From assembly GCA_949358305.1 (NCBI GenBank), contig OX442315.1, positions 8,582,427-8,646,426 of the forward strand: 64,000 nucleotides of DNA. The letters are read 5' to 3'. The first letter of the stretch is position 1. Every line of letters starts with the position of its first letter. Shown here in pieces: positions 53,456-64,000 of the stretch. Source of the stretch: Strigamia acuminata. Its lineage: Eukaryota > Arthropoda > Chilopoda > Geophilomorpha > Linotaeniidae. Below the pieces are notes generated by a model. The model saw only the letters and a program-made list of their open reading frames with translations, was not told the DNA's origin and made no database searches. A program made the position numbers and the translations under genes.

Positions 53456-56400
53456 CTAGCTTTTGCTCTGTTGCAGAGGTTGTGGATTTCTCACAAAAAT
53501 CATCAGCGGTGCATAAAGAAAGCCGATGATTGCTACTCCAATCATCACCCATCGAAAACCTATCGTTTGAACTAAAATCCCACTCAGCGCAGCACCTGAT
53601 AAGAAAAAAGGATTAGTTATGCGATAATTAATATTAGCACTTACTCAAGTAAAGTTTACCTATGGTGAAACCAAGACTAAACGCTATACCACTTATTGCA
53701 TAAACGCTACCATATACTGCTGTGTGTCTAAGCTCGACCAAAAGCCCCAATTGTGGCAGAGTCGCGCTGTCAATCATTCCTACAGATAAATTGACAACAG
53801 TTGTAGTCGAAATTATATTCAAACGAAGTCTGTGATGATTACAAATCAGTATTTATCAATGTTCACCATAGATGGCGCTGTTTAACAAACGCGCGTAATT
53901 CAAAATCGATAAAACTAAAAAGTTTGTGATAAGTTATTATTTTGACACAGTGAATAAAATATGACTATTTTATTCAATATGTATCAAGTATTATTTACTT
54001 GACAATGTTGATTCTATCGAATCAATATACACATTACTCACCTGTCGAAGGGAACCAATCGGACCCTTCAGACCCCCAACTGGGCCCATCTGGACATAGT
54101 CATCTATTAGGTCCGGACTAGTGACCCATGAATCCGCCGATTCGTATGCTGATTGGCTGTCGCCAATCTAGTTGTTCTACAGAACTATATAAGCTCCAGT
54201 TTCTCATCCACTAATCCCCCTGGCTTGATTCTGAATATGTTTATATTGTCTGTAGTTGATATGTTGTTATCGTTTGATCTCACTTTCTCTATCGACACAT
54301 CAGGCCACCTCAGCTCTCCACAATTAGTATTCATTACTAGATTGTTATTGTTGTTGTAGGGCTTTTTCGGGAAGGCTAACTCCGGTAATAGACATGCGAC
54401 CGCATGAAATGGCCCCGTAACGTTAGCTTGCTGTTCTACGGGACAGTTAGAGTTCGTACGGTGGCTTAATATAACGGCCATATACAGTAAGGCCTTGCTA
54501 GATGAAAGTAGGTCCCTCAGCTAACTGGCCTCAGTCCGCTGCAGGATGGTTGTTGTAAACAGCCCACTCAGGTTCCTGTCTTTCTGCGATTGGTCCTTCC
54601 GAACGTTAAAAGTCGGTAAAGGCCTAATGCACAGGTAACACGCCGGGATGGTAGCCCGTGAATAATATCTTCAAGATATTATGATAAATAACTACCTGGA
54701 TAATGGTAATCCAACGGCAGTGGCCGATTAATATTTTACCCGGTGCTCGATCAAGGATCCCGTCATCGTAAGGCATGCTGGCGGATGGAGGAGTCAAATC
54801 CTCCCGCGATGGTTCTCTCGACCGTCGTGACGGTCCCCGCCCTATTGTACCCTCCGGGTTAGTAACCCGCGAACAGGAGTTGAAAAGCACTGTGTTAAAC
54901 AAATTACTCGGGCATTGGTAATCCTGTATTGGCAATATCTTTTATACCGGTAAGTCCATAGAAATGTTTACCTGGTGGTTGGTATCACCGACAGCGAATT
55001 AACGTTTACAATTAAATACTCGACGCCTGATCACGAGATCTTGTCGTCGTAAGGCATGCTGGCGGATGGAGCTTCAACAGCTCCCGCGACGTTCTCTCAA
55101 TTGTCGTGACGGTCCCCGCCCAATTAATATTTATATAACAATTCATTTGTTGTATTACATTAATCACTTTACTTTTATTCATTTGAATTACGGAATATTC
55201 TGCCGAATATTCCTACTTATGTGAAGGACTCTTCACATTATTAGATATTTGAGCTGCGGACCAAATACGACTCCGTAGTGTTATTTGTGACGATGCCGCA
55301 AGTCAGCCGTATCCCTCTGGCTTCGCCCGGATCCTCAACCAGTTGATGCCGCCCGTTTACACGCGTCAAGAACCCATTTATGTTATTATAATTAATAAAT
55401 ATGTTATGTCACATTGCAATCGTAAGTTATTTCTCTCGTTTCACATATTCACATTTGTCGGAACTTCTGTAAGCTTATCTCGGTTAGGTTGTTGCTAGAC
55501 TTAGCAACGTCTTGTATAAACCGAATTATCTAACTCATTTTGGCTATTAATTTAGCCTAAAAGTAGAATCGTCACAAGTCACGGGCAACAACACCATTTC
55601 CAAATAGATTACTATTTCAACTCCAGCTTCCAAAGTTATCTTCATCTTACCCCAAAAACAACAGAATTCTGTTGTATTCGAATTTCTTCAAAAATCAACA
55701 TTTTCAGAAGTTTTTGAAAAAGTTCGATTAGAAGTTACTTTGGATCAAAGTTTTGAAAGTAAAAAGAAAATGGACAAACTATAAAAATATTTTAAAATAA
55801 AGACCTAATTTAAATTATAAATATAAATTTAATATTTTTATAGTTGTCCATCTTCTTTCTTGCTCGAATAAAGTCACAAGAATTTTATCACTTTTACGAA
55901 ATTCTAGCAGTTTCATTGAAAGTACACAATATAACAGAATGGTGTTGGACACAACCATTGTGACGATATTAATGGGCATTTGATCATGAAAATTTGCAAA
56001 TTTCAATTTGATAATTTTGTACTCACCTACTGCCAATCCCACACCGGCAAGCGGTGCAATCAAGTGGTAGATATTTCTAGTGAATGAAACCTTCAACAGA
56101 AAAATAAACCGAAATCAAAATTCTGTTTTATAATTTCACTGACGTTATGGGAGAGCGAACGGGCGCCATATGGAAACGGCTTCTTGCCGTATTAGCATCG
56201 AACACAAGAGACTGTCTTTAAAGGTTAAAGTTGAATTTTTTTAATTTTTATTTTAGCATGAAACTAACCTAAAATTTGAATTCTCAATGCTCAACTTTGT
56301 GGGAAATAAATGTTCAATCCAGAAAATTGAATAAAATTTGAGTACTTTTGTGACATTGCAAAAAATTGCTTTTTTCTTGCTTGTACAACAAAAAATTAAA

Positions 56401-59400
56401 ATTTGGACTCAACAGCGGCGTAGAACAAGTCATTCCAAACATGTTTTTTAAAAAAAGACTCATTTATAACCAAGGTAGATTGTAAAACGAATAACATGCA
56501 AGTCTATGGGAAAACAGTGGCATCATCTGTATTTCAAAGTTGGCATGAACTATAGGTTATAAACCCTCCTAAAGCATCTAGAGTTATTAATTAAACTGAA
56601 CTGAACCGTGTGTTGATAAAACCAAACTCCAGTCACTTGAATAAATCTTAGAAGGGAAAGAACTTACACAAATGAGACAACCTCCGACGATTCCCAAACC
56701 AATCATAGTCGCCAACCAGCTGAAATTGCAATGCAGCATAAAACAATTGAAATAAAAAACAAGAAAAAAAGAAAAACATTAAACTAACCGTCCTATTTTA
56801 TGTCCAAGAGCACCAAATACGTTGATGCTTATTATATAAGAAATCCCTACGGACAAAAACACAGCTCCCAGCTGCCAAGTGGGCACATCATCCATTGTGC
56901 CCATCATCCAAATTGGTAATGTTGCTTCCAAAACACCAACACCAAGACTTGATAAAGTGAGAGTCCCTTAAAATAAATATCAAAAGAATAAGATAATGAC
57001 TTAATACACCATTATTAGACGGTGACAAATAGATTAGATATCACTGATTTGCTCCTTTTTAAACAAGTTGTTTGGAACCTTTGTGGTGACTCAGACCCTG
57101 TCCCGGCGTGCCCGATTGAAAGGTTCACTGGGTGGACAGGTCAGTCCCCTCGCCTTGTGCTAATCCCGTCTCTTCCCAGAAGAGGTAGAAGCCCTGAAGG
57201 GAGAGTAGTGACAGGTGGAGTGCCACCATTAGCTGTTTCCCCTCCTACTCAGATTATAAAAGTCACTTCCCCCCTTTGTCAAGCAGAACTTACAAAACTA
57301 GCACACCAAACACACAGCAAACTACTTCATCGTCAGTCCTGCTTGAAATAAGTTAGGAGTGTTCAAGGAATCTCTATTCAGGTATATTCAGTAACTCTCT
57401 TCAGTTTCGCAAGCAGGCAATCCCCACGAAAGTGCAGGAATAGCCTTTGTGAAGTACTCCCTCTGTCCCAAATTATGGTATACATTTCTACTATTATTTT
57501 TGTCCCAAATTATGGTATACATTTCTAGTTTTATTTGATTTTTAACGTTATAAAAATGCAAAATTAATATAAATAAGTTAAATTATAAATAAATTAAGTA
57601 AACAATAAATAATATGAAGTAAATAATAACAATAAAAATAAAGAGTAAACAATAACAATAAATAATACTCCATAACAATAATTTGTAATGATTGCTCTGA
57701 ATTTGTGAATTTTGTAATTGTTGCCATTCTTTGCTATCATCCCTGACTCTATACAACATTGTAATGTCAAAAATACATTGTTATGTTTATCTTTTGGCAG
57801 GAATATGTCCTTCATTGTATTGTTTTTTAATTTCTTGCCTTATTCGTGAAATAGTTAGTCGAGTAATTTCAATTTGCCTGCAAAATTCATTAAAGGTGCC
57901 TTATTCCTAACAATGCTTTGTTTCAGCTAGAGCTGTTGTATACAATTTCGCTGATTATCAGTTAATTTATTCTATTTTGTCATTTTTCTTTGGAAACAGC
58001 CATTTTTCGAATTCATTTTCACTTTACTTTAAGCACAACAGGTGTCACTTAATTTTGAGTGCATTTTGAGAAGATGCAACTCACCAATAACGGAATGATA
58101 AAACTAATTACCCATGATGCAATCCACTGGTTAGCAAACACACTTAATTTTGAAGGATATTCAGTTAAAATATCTTAGAAATATACAAAACCAACGATAA
58201 TCAAGAATTTTTAGAGAAATGTATACCATAATTTGGGACAGAGGGAGTAATAATTAAGGTAGTATAGAAAACTATCTTCAACTCTCCCCACCCCAGTGTC
58301 CGATCGCGTTGTGAGAACTAACGTTCTAGGCGCCTCGGTATTTAACCCCCCTAGACAACAGGCCAGGATATCAGACTCGTAGAGCATTCCACTGCGTCCA
58401 AAAGGACGGACAACAGATAAACCAAGACGACGCCATTGTTCAGCGACCACGCGGAACTTCGGGCGCCATATTGGGAAACCCATTGTTCGACTCAGTAGAA
58501 GTGAAACATCATAATTAATAACCCATCTTGTAGGGCTTAGAGCCCGGTAAATAAATACTTTTATTCTTTATATCCATTGTGTAATCATTTCAGTACTAAA
58601 ACATCACAGGTATTGTGGTGAGCAAAGGGGTTAAATATTTCCCCCCCCCCCCCGAGCGGATATTTGCCCTTTGACTCACTGCAATAGACGAGTCGTCCCC
58701 ATTGTGTTGGCTCCGCCTCTCCCTGAGCAAATGTGTGCCCCGAGGGGAGTGAGGTGACGGGTGGCAAGCCCTCATTGGCTGCGCCTGTCCCTCACACTGA
58801 CCCATAAAAGGCGGAATTTTCCGCCAAAAGACAGAACTTGCACAAACGACACCAAGAACACAGCAACTACCTCTCCGTCAGGCCAACTTCAAGAATAAGT
58901 TAGGATTGATCGAGGACCGCTGAGTCAAGTGTAACTATAACTCTCACAAATTTACCTGAGTGCTATTTCCGCGAAAGCAGGAAAATAGCCCTTGTGGATT
59001 CAGACAGAATAACCGACCCACGGTTATTCCGCCGGGGTTTCTTCATTTCGTCGCCCTTCATTTCGTCGCCGCGTCATTTCGTCGCTGTTTTTGGCGACGA
59101 AATGACACCCAAAACGAAAAAAGGGCGACGAAATGAAGGGCGACGAAATGATATGGTTGAACAACCAAAAGAACCCAAACCGAACAGAAGGGCGACGAAA
59201 TGACACGGCGACGAAATGAAGGGCGACGAAATGATACGGCGTCCATAACCAAAGACGAGGGACCAGATGGGGGGAAATGCAGCCACAAAACAGCATTGAC
59301 GGCCGTACGAAGAGCGACTTGGACAACAAGGGAGTCAAACTTGACCAAAATTAGCAGAGTTGGATGGAAAGTTGGCCGAAATTGATGCAACAACTGGTCG

Positions 59401-61820
59401 AACTTAATGAAAAAGGGTTGCGGCGATGCGGGGAAGCGCAGGTCGAGGACGAAAAGGAAGTAAACGAGAATGGACGCAAAATTCAAGCGGAGGAATTGAG
59501 GGCGAGTTTGTACGAGATTGCCAAGAGTTTCGATGAATTCGAGGGAAGTTTGGATGTGGTTGATGCGAGAGTCGATGATTATTATTCGATACGAGCCACG
59601 ACGGGAATAGTGCGCGAGGAGAACCAACTATAGGCGTTGCGGAGATTCAAAACCAGCGAAAAATTGCGATGAAGTTCTCAAATGAAAAGGGAAAGATTGA
59701 GAAGAATCGAAGCGCAGTGTCAGAAGTGTGTTTTATGTATTGAATTTATTTGTTTGAGATTGCATTGTTGGGGATTTGTTTTGATTTTGAGATATTGATT
59801 GTGCAAATAGCACACGAAATGCCACAACAATAACATGGCGACGAAATGATATGGCGACGAAATGATAGGGCGACGAAATGAAAGGGCGACGAAATGATAT
59901 GTTGATGAAATAAGGGCGACGAAATAAAAAAAAAATTTTCAACACAGCCTTTATTAAAAAAAAGTACGGGGGCGACGAAATGAATGGCGACGAAATGAAT
60001 GGACTTCATTCCGCCACCGAAGTGTCCGAGAGCCCTGTAAGGAACTCCAGTTCCTGGTCAGAGCCTTGAGACGCTAAACCAACCCCTAGACAACAGGCAC
60101 GTATAGAAGACTTGAAAGAGCATTCCACCGCGTCCGTGAACGACGAATCCGTGACGAATTAACGACAACTCGAGACGCCACCTTTGTTCCGCCGACCACG
60201 CGGAACCAAAGAGGCCATCTTGAAAAATCCTTTGTTCGACTCTGACCAAGTCGACTCTAGAATTGTACTGAGTGTATTTAAGGCATAACGCCTATTGAAT
60301 AAAACCTTTTTGTTCATTTACATACTCTGTATACCTAGTATTCATTTGGGTATCTTCATAATTAGTAAGATCACAAGTAAAGTATTACACGTTAGCACAT
60401 TTAAAGCCTATACAAGTAGAACGCGACAGTATGTAAAAAAACCACGTAGAAATACCTTGAATCAGCCATTTGACAATACCGACAAAGGACGCGACAACTT
60501 ATCTACAAGTACCCGCTTTACGAACCGGAAGTAATGAGAATGTAAGGATCCCGAATCAAAGTTAATATACTAGGTCCATCTTGGTCTTGCTTTGTGATTC
60601 TCGGTGGAAAGACCACAAGTTGGAGTACTGAAATTAGATACAGAGTTGAAAGATAAACATAACAGTTGGATGGAAATTTAAATACAACTCACATCCCTCT
60701 CCTAATGATAAACCTGCTAAGATTAAAAATGGTGCGATTTTCCCGAAAAACTGATACACTGCACTGCCGAATGGTGCGCCTATCAGCAGGCCTAATGCGA
60801 TACCACTAAAGGCCAAACCAATAGCAGTGCCTCTTTCCTTGTCATCTGGGTATCGATCAGCTAACACGCCGATACCTTGATTAAAATGTATTTGTATTTT
60901 GAGATTTGGAGTCAATTTCTACTTTCCATCCTATTACCGGCGATATCTGCAAAGGACGTACCGATTCCCTGCAGTGCCCGAGCCGCGAACAAAGTACCAT
61001 AGTTGAGACCAAATCCGAACACTGGAGAAAAATTTAAAAAATGTAATTGGTTGTATGGATATGAATTGTGTGTAGTTGGTAAGGCGAAGCAGCATTCTCT
61101 CGACACTTTATCTCTCCGCACTCTTTCTCTCAACAGATTCTCTCAGAAAACTCACTCAGTGTCGACGTAAACATGATGAAAAAACCACAAAGCATCGGGA
61201 TGCTGTAACCGATCCTGAAATGGAGATTTCAAAGATGATTGTCTATTCAATACAGATATACCGATCATTTTATTTTTAATTCACTGGAGGCAAAAATATA
61301 AATATACCTATTGGTAATTATTCCTACGAACGGGCTGGCTACGATTTGCATAAGAGGTTTAGATGCAAACAAAATGCCAACTTCAAAATTTTCTGACAGT
61401 AGTTCCGCTTGTTTCTGCTCGTGTAACGTATGAGGAACAGCCGATGTGCAACCTTGTGGAAATATATCATAAATAATCATAAAAATTACAAAAAAATACA
61501 TTTCTTGTGCTATTTCTAACTCACTATTTGTGGCACTATGGTTTGAATTGAAGCACGGTTCTTGACCAATCGTTTTAGGAGTTGTCGTCAAATTGATTGG
61601 TTTGTCTTGGTGATGTCGTAAGTTGTATAAAAAGTCGGGAATGATGGGAACTAAAAATCAAAGTTGCAAAGAAATAGATTTCAGTCAGCAATGACTTGCC
61701 CACAACAGTGAAGAGCATGTTGTCCAGAAGTAATGCGACTGCAACGATGAAGAGAATCAACTTCCGTGATCCACGCATTTGTTCTAAAATAGTACGATAC
61801 GTGCACGAATTATCCGACAT
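53456..61820 (-). CDS. VMAT-like vesicular amine transporter, copy A (12 exons, 457 aa)
   Basis: Predicted SLC18-family proton/amine antiporter of synaptic or secretory vesicle membranes. Exons on the minus strand: 61829-61700 (ATG at 61820), 61650-61525, 61452-61308, 61214-61156, 61021-60938, 60875-60693, 60627-60526, 56966-56789, 56719-56668, 56090-56027, 53779-53660, 53595-53456. The phases join into one open frame of 458 codons including TAG. Family landmarks: TM1 ALLLDNML, then [10 protein letters not shown]2 [57 protein letters not shown]10 [11 protein letters not shown]11 YGSVYAI. An acceptor (61830-61832) just before the ATG implies an upstream 5'UTR exon. The first luminal loop is short with an NHS glycosylation sequon. 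Oddity: TM11 reads ISGIAF where copies B, C and D-type keep Asp (ADITF); this Asp is a key residue in known VMATs. Introns 7 and 10 hold large LTR insertions. The substrate cannot be told from sequence. Confidence 0.85.
53832..55575. mobile_element. Probable solo LTR (1.7 kb) in copy A intron 10
   Basis: Starts TGTGATGATTAC, ends GAATCGTCACA, and duplicates AGTC/AAGTC around an intron that is continuous in copy B (CGAAGTCACGGGCAAC). It has TATATAAG near 54186. A ~285-bp module is present twice (from about 54766 and 55048: GTAAGGCATGCTGGCGGATG, a GGAG/CTCC hairpin, then GTGACGGTCCCCGCC). No ORF. Confidence 0.6.
57457..58247. mobile_element. Stowaway/mariner-like element (791 bp)
   Basis: Inverted ends CTCCCTCTGTCCCAAATTAT, flanked by TA. 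The terminus matches the CTCCCTC consensus known from plant Stowaway MITEs and mariners. The interior is AT-rich with broken minus-strand frames (57594-57950) that could be transposase remnants. Confidence 0.75.
58614..60428 (+). mobile_element. Solo LTR of the gypsy family, TSD GTAT
   Basis: TGTGGTGAGC...GAACGCGACA, flanked by GTAT (58610-58613, 60429-60432). After removing the nested insertion it is about 833 bp and aligns with the 820-bp LTRs at 6260 and 18309 in opposite orientation. Confidence 0.85.
59034..60007. mobile_element. Foldback-type element with GCGACGAAATGA arms, TSD ATTCCGCC
   Basis: 974 bp, flanked by the 8-bp duplication ATTCCGCC (59026-59033, 60008-60015) inside a solo LTR. 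The left arm iterates CATTTCGTCGCC, then inverse units to about 59240. The right arm (59835-60000) iterates GGCGACGAAATG. The centre has a plus-strand frame 59364-59633 (89 aa, Glu/Lys-rich, [17 protein letters not shown]...) of unknown family. Confidence 0.8.
61694..61700 (-). other. Conserved GC-AG intron 1 donor (copy A)
   Basis: Exon 1 ends ...GTTGTGG and the intron begins GCAAGT. Joining this G to the TT that starts exon 2 gives Val-Pro-Ile-Ile-Pro, the exact VMAT TM1/loop junction, and no GT donor gives that join. The same donor is seen in copies B (46091-46096), C (37850-37855) and D (19286-19291). GC donors with this strong consensus are a known minor class of U2 introns. Confidence 0.75.
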
Positions 61821-61829
61821 AAGAGAAAA

Positions 61830-62050
61830 CTGTAAAGAGAATATTCAAACCAACTATTATCTATTGACCCAAAATAGCAGAAAGGAACAAAAAAAGGAAG
61901 ATCAACTGATTCATACGAAGTGAAGTATATTCGTTCGGACGGACGCCACATGGTCAGGCGAGGCACATGGGACGCTGGACGCAACACACACTATGAAATT
62001 ATACGTATACAAAATACACAGGAGACACAGGTTTAGTTATTATTGGTTTT
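61830..62050. other. 5' flank of copy A with an unclassified insertion
   Basis: Homology to the copy D flank ends near 61916 (GATTCA). GC-rich sequence from 61930 to about 62420 (CGGACGGACGCCACATGG, ending at AATAAATATATTG) with the MITE 62051-62189 inside could be a solo LTR, but no termini were fixed. Confidence 0.35.
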
Positions 62051-62189
62051 ACCGTACTGCCTCATTTAAACGCCCGGGTTCATTCCAACGGCGTTTATTG
62101 CACCGCGCGCCGCCCCGAACCGACTTTACCGAGAGGGGGTCGGCCCAAAAAAAAATTAAACGCCCGGGTGTTTAAATGAGGCAGTACGG
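62051..62189. mobile_element. Short copy of the CCGTACTGCCTC MITE family
   Basis: 139 bp with near-perfect inverted ends (CCGTACTGCCTCATTTAAAC) and TA on both sides. Same family as 22304-22757. Confidence 0.82.
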
Positions 62190-62469
62190 TATTATGTCTA
62201 GGGGTATGATGTAGTGTCTCATGGTGCATTTCCCAAATGTGAAGGGTGCGATAGCCATCCTTAATCATATGGCATGTCACGGCGACCATGTGGTTGCATG
62301 ACACGCGTGGTCAGCGTTACGTATGGGCCACGCCGTTTTAAGTAATCGGGAAAGTGCGGCAGACATGGCGCAACTGGACGCTCAGGTCCCGGTGGGCACA
62401 GAGTTGCCACGCCGATCGTTTAATAAATATATTGTGTGTTTTTATTGATAAAACCTGTGTTTTTATTTC

Positions 62470-64000
62470 CTAACTTAACCCTAGATAAATTAGGCCGCAA
62501 CGATATAAGTTTCATTGTAGCATTCACCTGCGGTATTCTGGTTAATTTATTAGTAATTAATCAGATAAAACCCGGATCGCAGCAACTTCCGTGTATGATT
62601 GGCCACAAATGGTTTAAATCCATTACGCCAGTTTTATACTGTTTATTTGTTTATTTATTTATTTTTACATTATTTCAATCATAATTTTGAGAAAATAAAA
62701 TTTTGACAGTATTTCGGTTCACTACGCAAAACCAAAAACAAACAAGTAAATATTTAAAACCAAGTATTTGGAAAAAGGCTTTTACATGGGTGCTTCAAAT
62801 TGCCGCCAGAGTACGCTACTACCGCAGATTATTTTGAGATTGCCATGACCATGCCAAAAAACGTTTTCAAAAAGAACTCTTTCTTAACAATATTAAAAAA
62901 CAAAATATATTGGCAGATAGAAATTTATATTTTAACCAGGTTTAGCCTGGTTTCAGAATTTAACAAACCGTTTTTGATACTGAAAACATCAAAATACGTA
63001 TCGGAGCAAACATTTTGGCATCCATTAAAGGTCACGGGTTCTGCCAGGTGGCACTTCGGTTTGCTTACATTTCGCCGTAAATCAGCATTTTATTCCCTTT
63101 AACTACTTATAATTTTAATTTCATCAAATTAATTGGAAAGTGTACCAAAAACTGTAGCAGAAAAGTTTACTTTTCATTCTTATAATTAATTTTTTTCAAA
63201 ATGACATAAACCGGTAGTTGAAACACACACAAACACGCAAACATTCAAGTCAAGTTAAATAAAAACCTTTAAAAAATGATTTACTTTTATATCGAGCTAG
63301 AGTGGTCTAACGTTTTTGAAAATGTAATTAAATTTTTTATTCAAAACTAAAACCATTATACATACTATTGAATGCCATTTTTATGTCTAACCTAACCTGA
63401 GGGATATAATTTTCCAGACATCAAAATGGCATTCCAAACTCTAAAAAATGATTTTTTAGTTTCAAATAAAAATTTTAATTAGTTATATAGCACCGATAAC
63501 TACATTTTCAAAATCGTCAGATTTTTTTGGCTCAAGCTGTACAAGTAGATGCATTGAATAAACAAAAATATTTGATAATTTACATCCTGTAACTTGAATC
63601 ATAAAATTTATAATTGCAAACAATTCACCTGCAAGAAATTAATTCCAAAACACTTCAATCTTTCTTTGTTTTTGTTTTTATTTTTTATTTCTAAATATTT
63701 TTTTTGTGTTATTTGTACCGTTATACTTACAGTATTTTAATCAGACAAATTTCTATCTCTATTTTATTCAAATACAACATATCCTGAATTGAACAACACA
63801 TTTTAATTATTATAATCTACTATAATATACTTTAGGATTTCCAACTAAAATATTTACAAATTAAAATTAACATGTGCATGATAATTTAATTGATCCTACC
63901 TTTTATCTCCACTTGATGTGTATTTCTCGTTATTTCGTTGCTTATTACAAGTATTGCTGACTCTAAATGCAAACACAGCTCATAAAACAAACGTTTACAG
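62470..64000. other. Upstream region of copy A, no gene
   Basis: 62470-63300 is AT-rich with nothing recognised. 63318-63488 is a hairpin-forming inverted repeat. 63405-64000 duplicates 47990-48590. Confidence 0.5.

Larger units (their letters stand above)
57082..60496 (+). mobile_element. Outer solo LTR of the gypsy family, copy A intron 7
   Basis: Starts TGTGGTGACTCAG and ends GGACGCGACA like the 6.3-19.1 kb element's LTR, but is more diverged. Flanks CCTT/ACTT are a one-mismatch target duplication. Removing nested insertions leaves about 800 bp. It hosts 57457-58247 and 58614-60428. Confidence 0.75.

Noticed and set aside
54185-54192. TATATAAG as a host promoter
   Set aside because: It lies within an LTR-like insertion inside an intron, with no ORF downstream.
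60521-60526. TTC|GTAAAG as the exon 7 donor
   Set aside because: Joining it to exon 8 shifts the frame in every copy; GTTCGT four bases upstream preserves the family alignment.
62195-62235. TCTAGGGGTATGAT resembling the D-arm of tRNA-Pro
   Set aside because: No B-box, anticodon stem or acceptor pairing follows.

Overview
The window is metazoan nuclear DNA, probably from an invertebrate. It is AT-rich and intron-rich and crowded with transposons. The only host gene family I recognise is the SLC18 vesicular amine transporter family (VMAT/VAChT type). It lies entirely on the minus strand as a head-to-tail tandem array. The phylum cannot be fixed from the sequence; the copia primer site fits an animal initiator tRNA.

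The array, read 5' to 3' on the minus strand: copy A (61820 to 53456, 12 coding exons, 457 aa), copy B (46217 to 41541, 460 aa), copy C (37976 to 29487, 482 aa), a 3'-only pseudogene C' (about 27184 to 22985), and copy D (starts 19412; exons 1-9 are present and exons 10-12 would lie left of the window). All exon phases of A, B and C join into open frames at the family's expected positions. C' has a truncated exon 8, a 2-bp deletion, a nonsense codon, a lost stop codon and a 39-unit 18-bp coding minisatellite. D carries a 12.9-kb Ty3/gypsy retrotransposon inserted 4 bp inside an intron donor. Spacers and flanks are duplicated with the genes (for example 19.4-22.9 kb against 38.0-41.5 kb, and 47.7-48.6 kb against 63.3-64.0 kb).

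Three retroelement bodies and several solo LTRs lie inside the array. (1) A copia element, 466-4235, keeps gag, protease and integrase but has lost reverse transcriptase and most of RNase H. (2) A young Ty3/gypsy element, 6260-19128, has 820-bp LTRs, gag, a -1 frameshift signal, pol, and a spliced third ORF with no recognisable envelope features. (3) A short relic with 135-bp LTRs lies at 49299-50666. Solo LTRs are nested at 57082-60496 and proposed at 53832-55575 and 40772-41506.

The introns and spacers hold many short DNA transposons, recognised by terminal inverted repeats and target duplications: hAT-like, piggyBac-like, TA-inserting, pogo-like, TTAA-inserting foldbacks with a tRNA-derived SINE head, and a class whose arms are arrays of 12-16-bp motifs. 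Two members of that last class have 8-bp target duplications. The rest is unique or duplicated intron and spacer sequence without visible genes.
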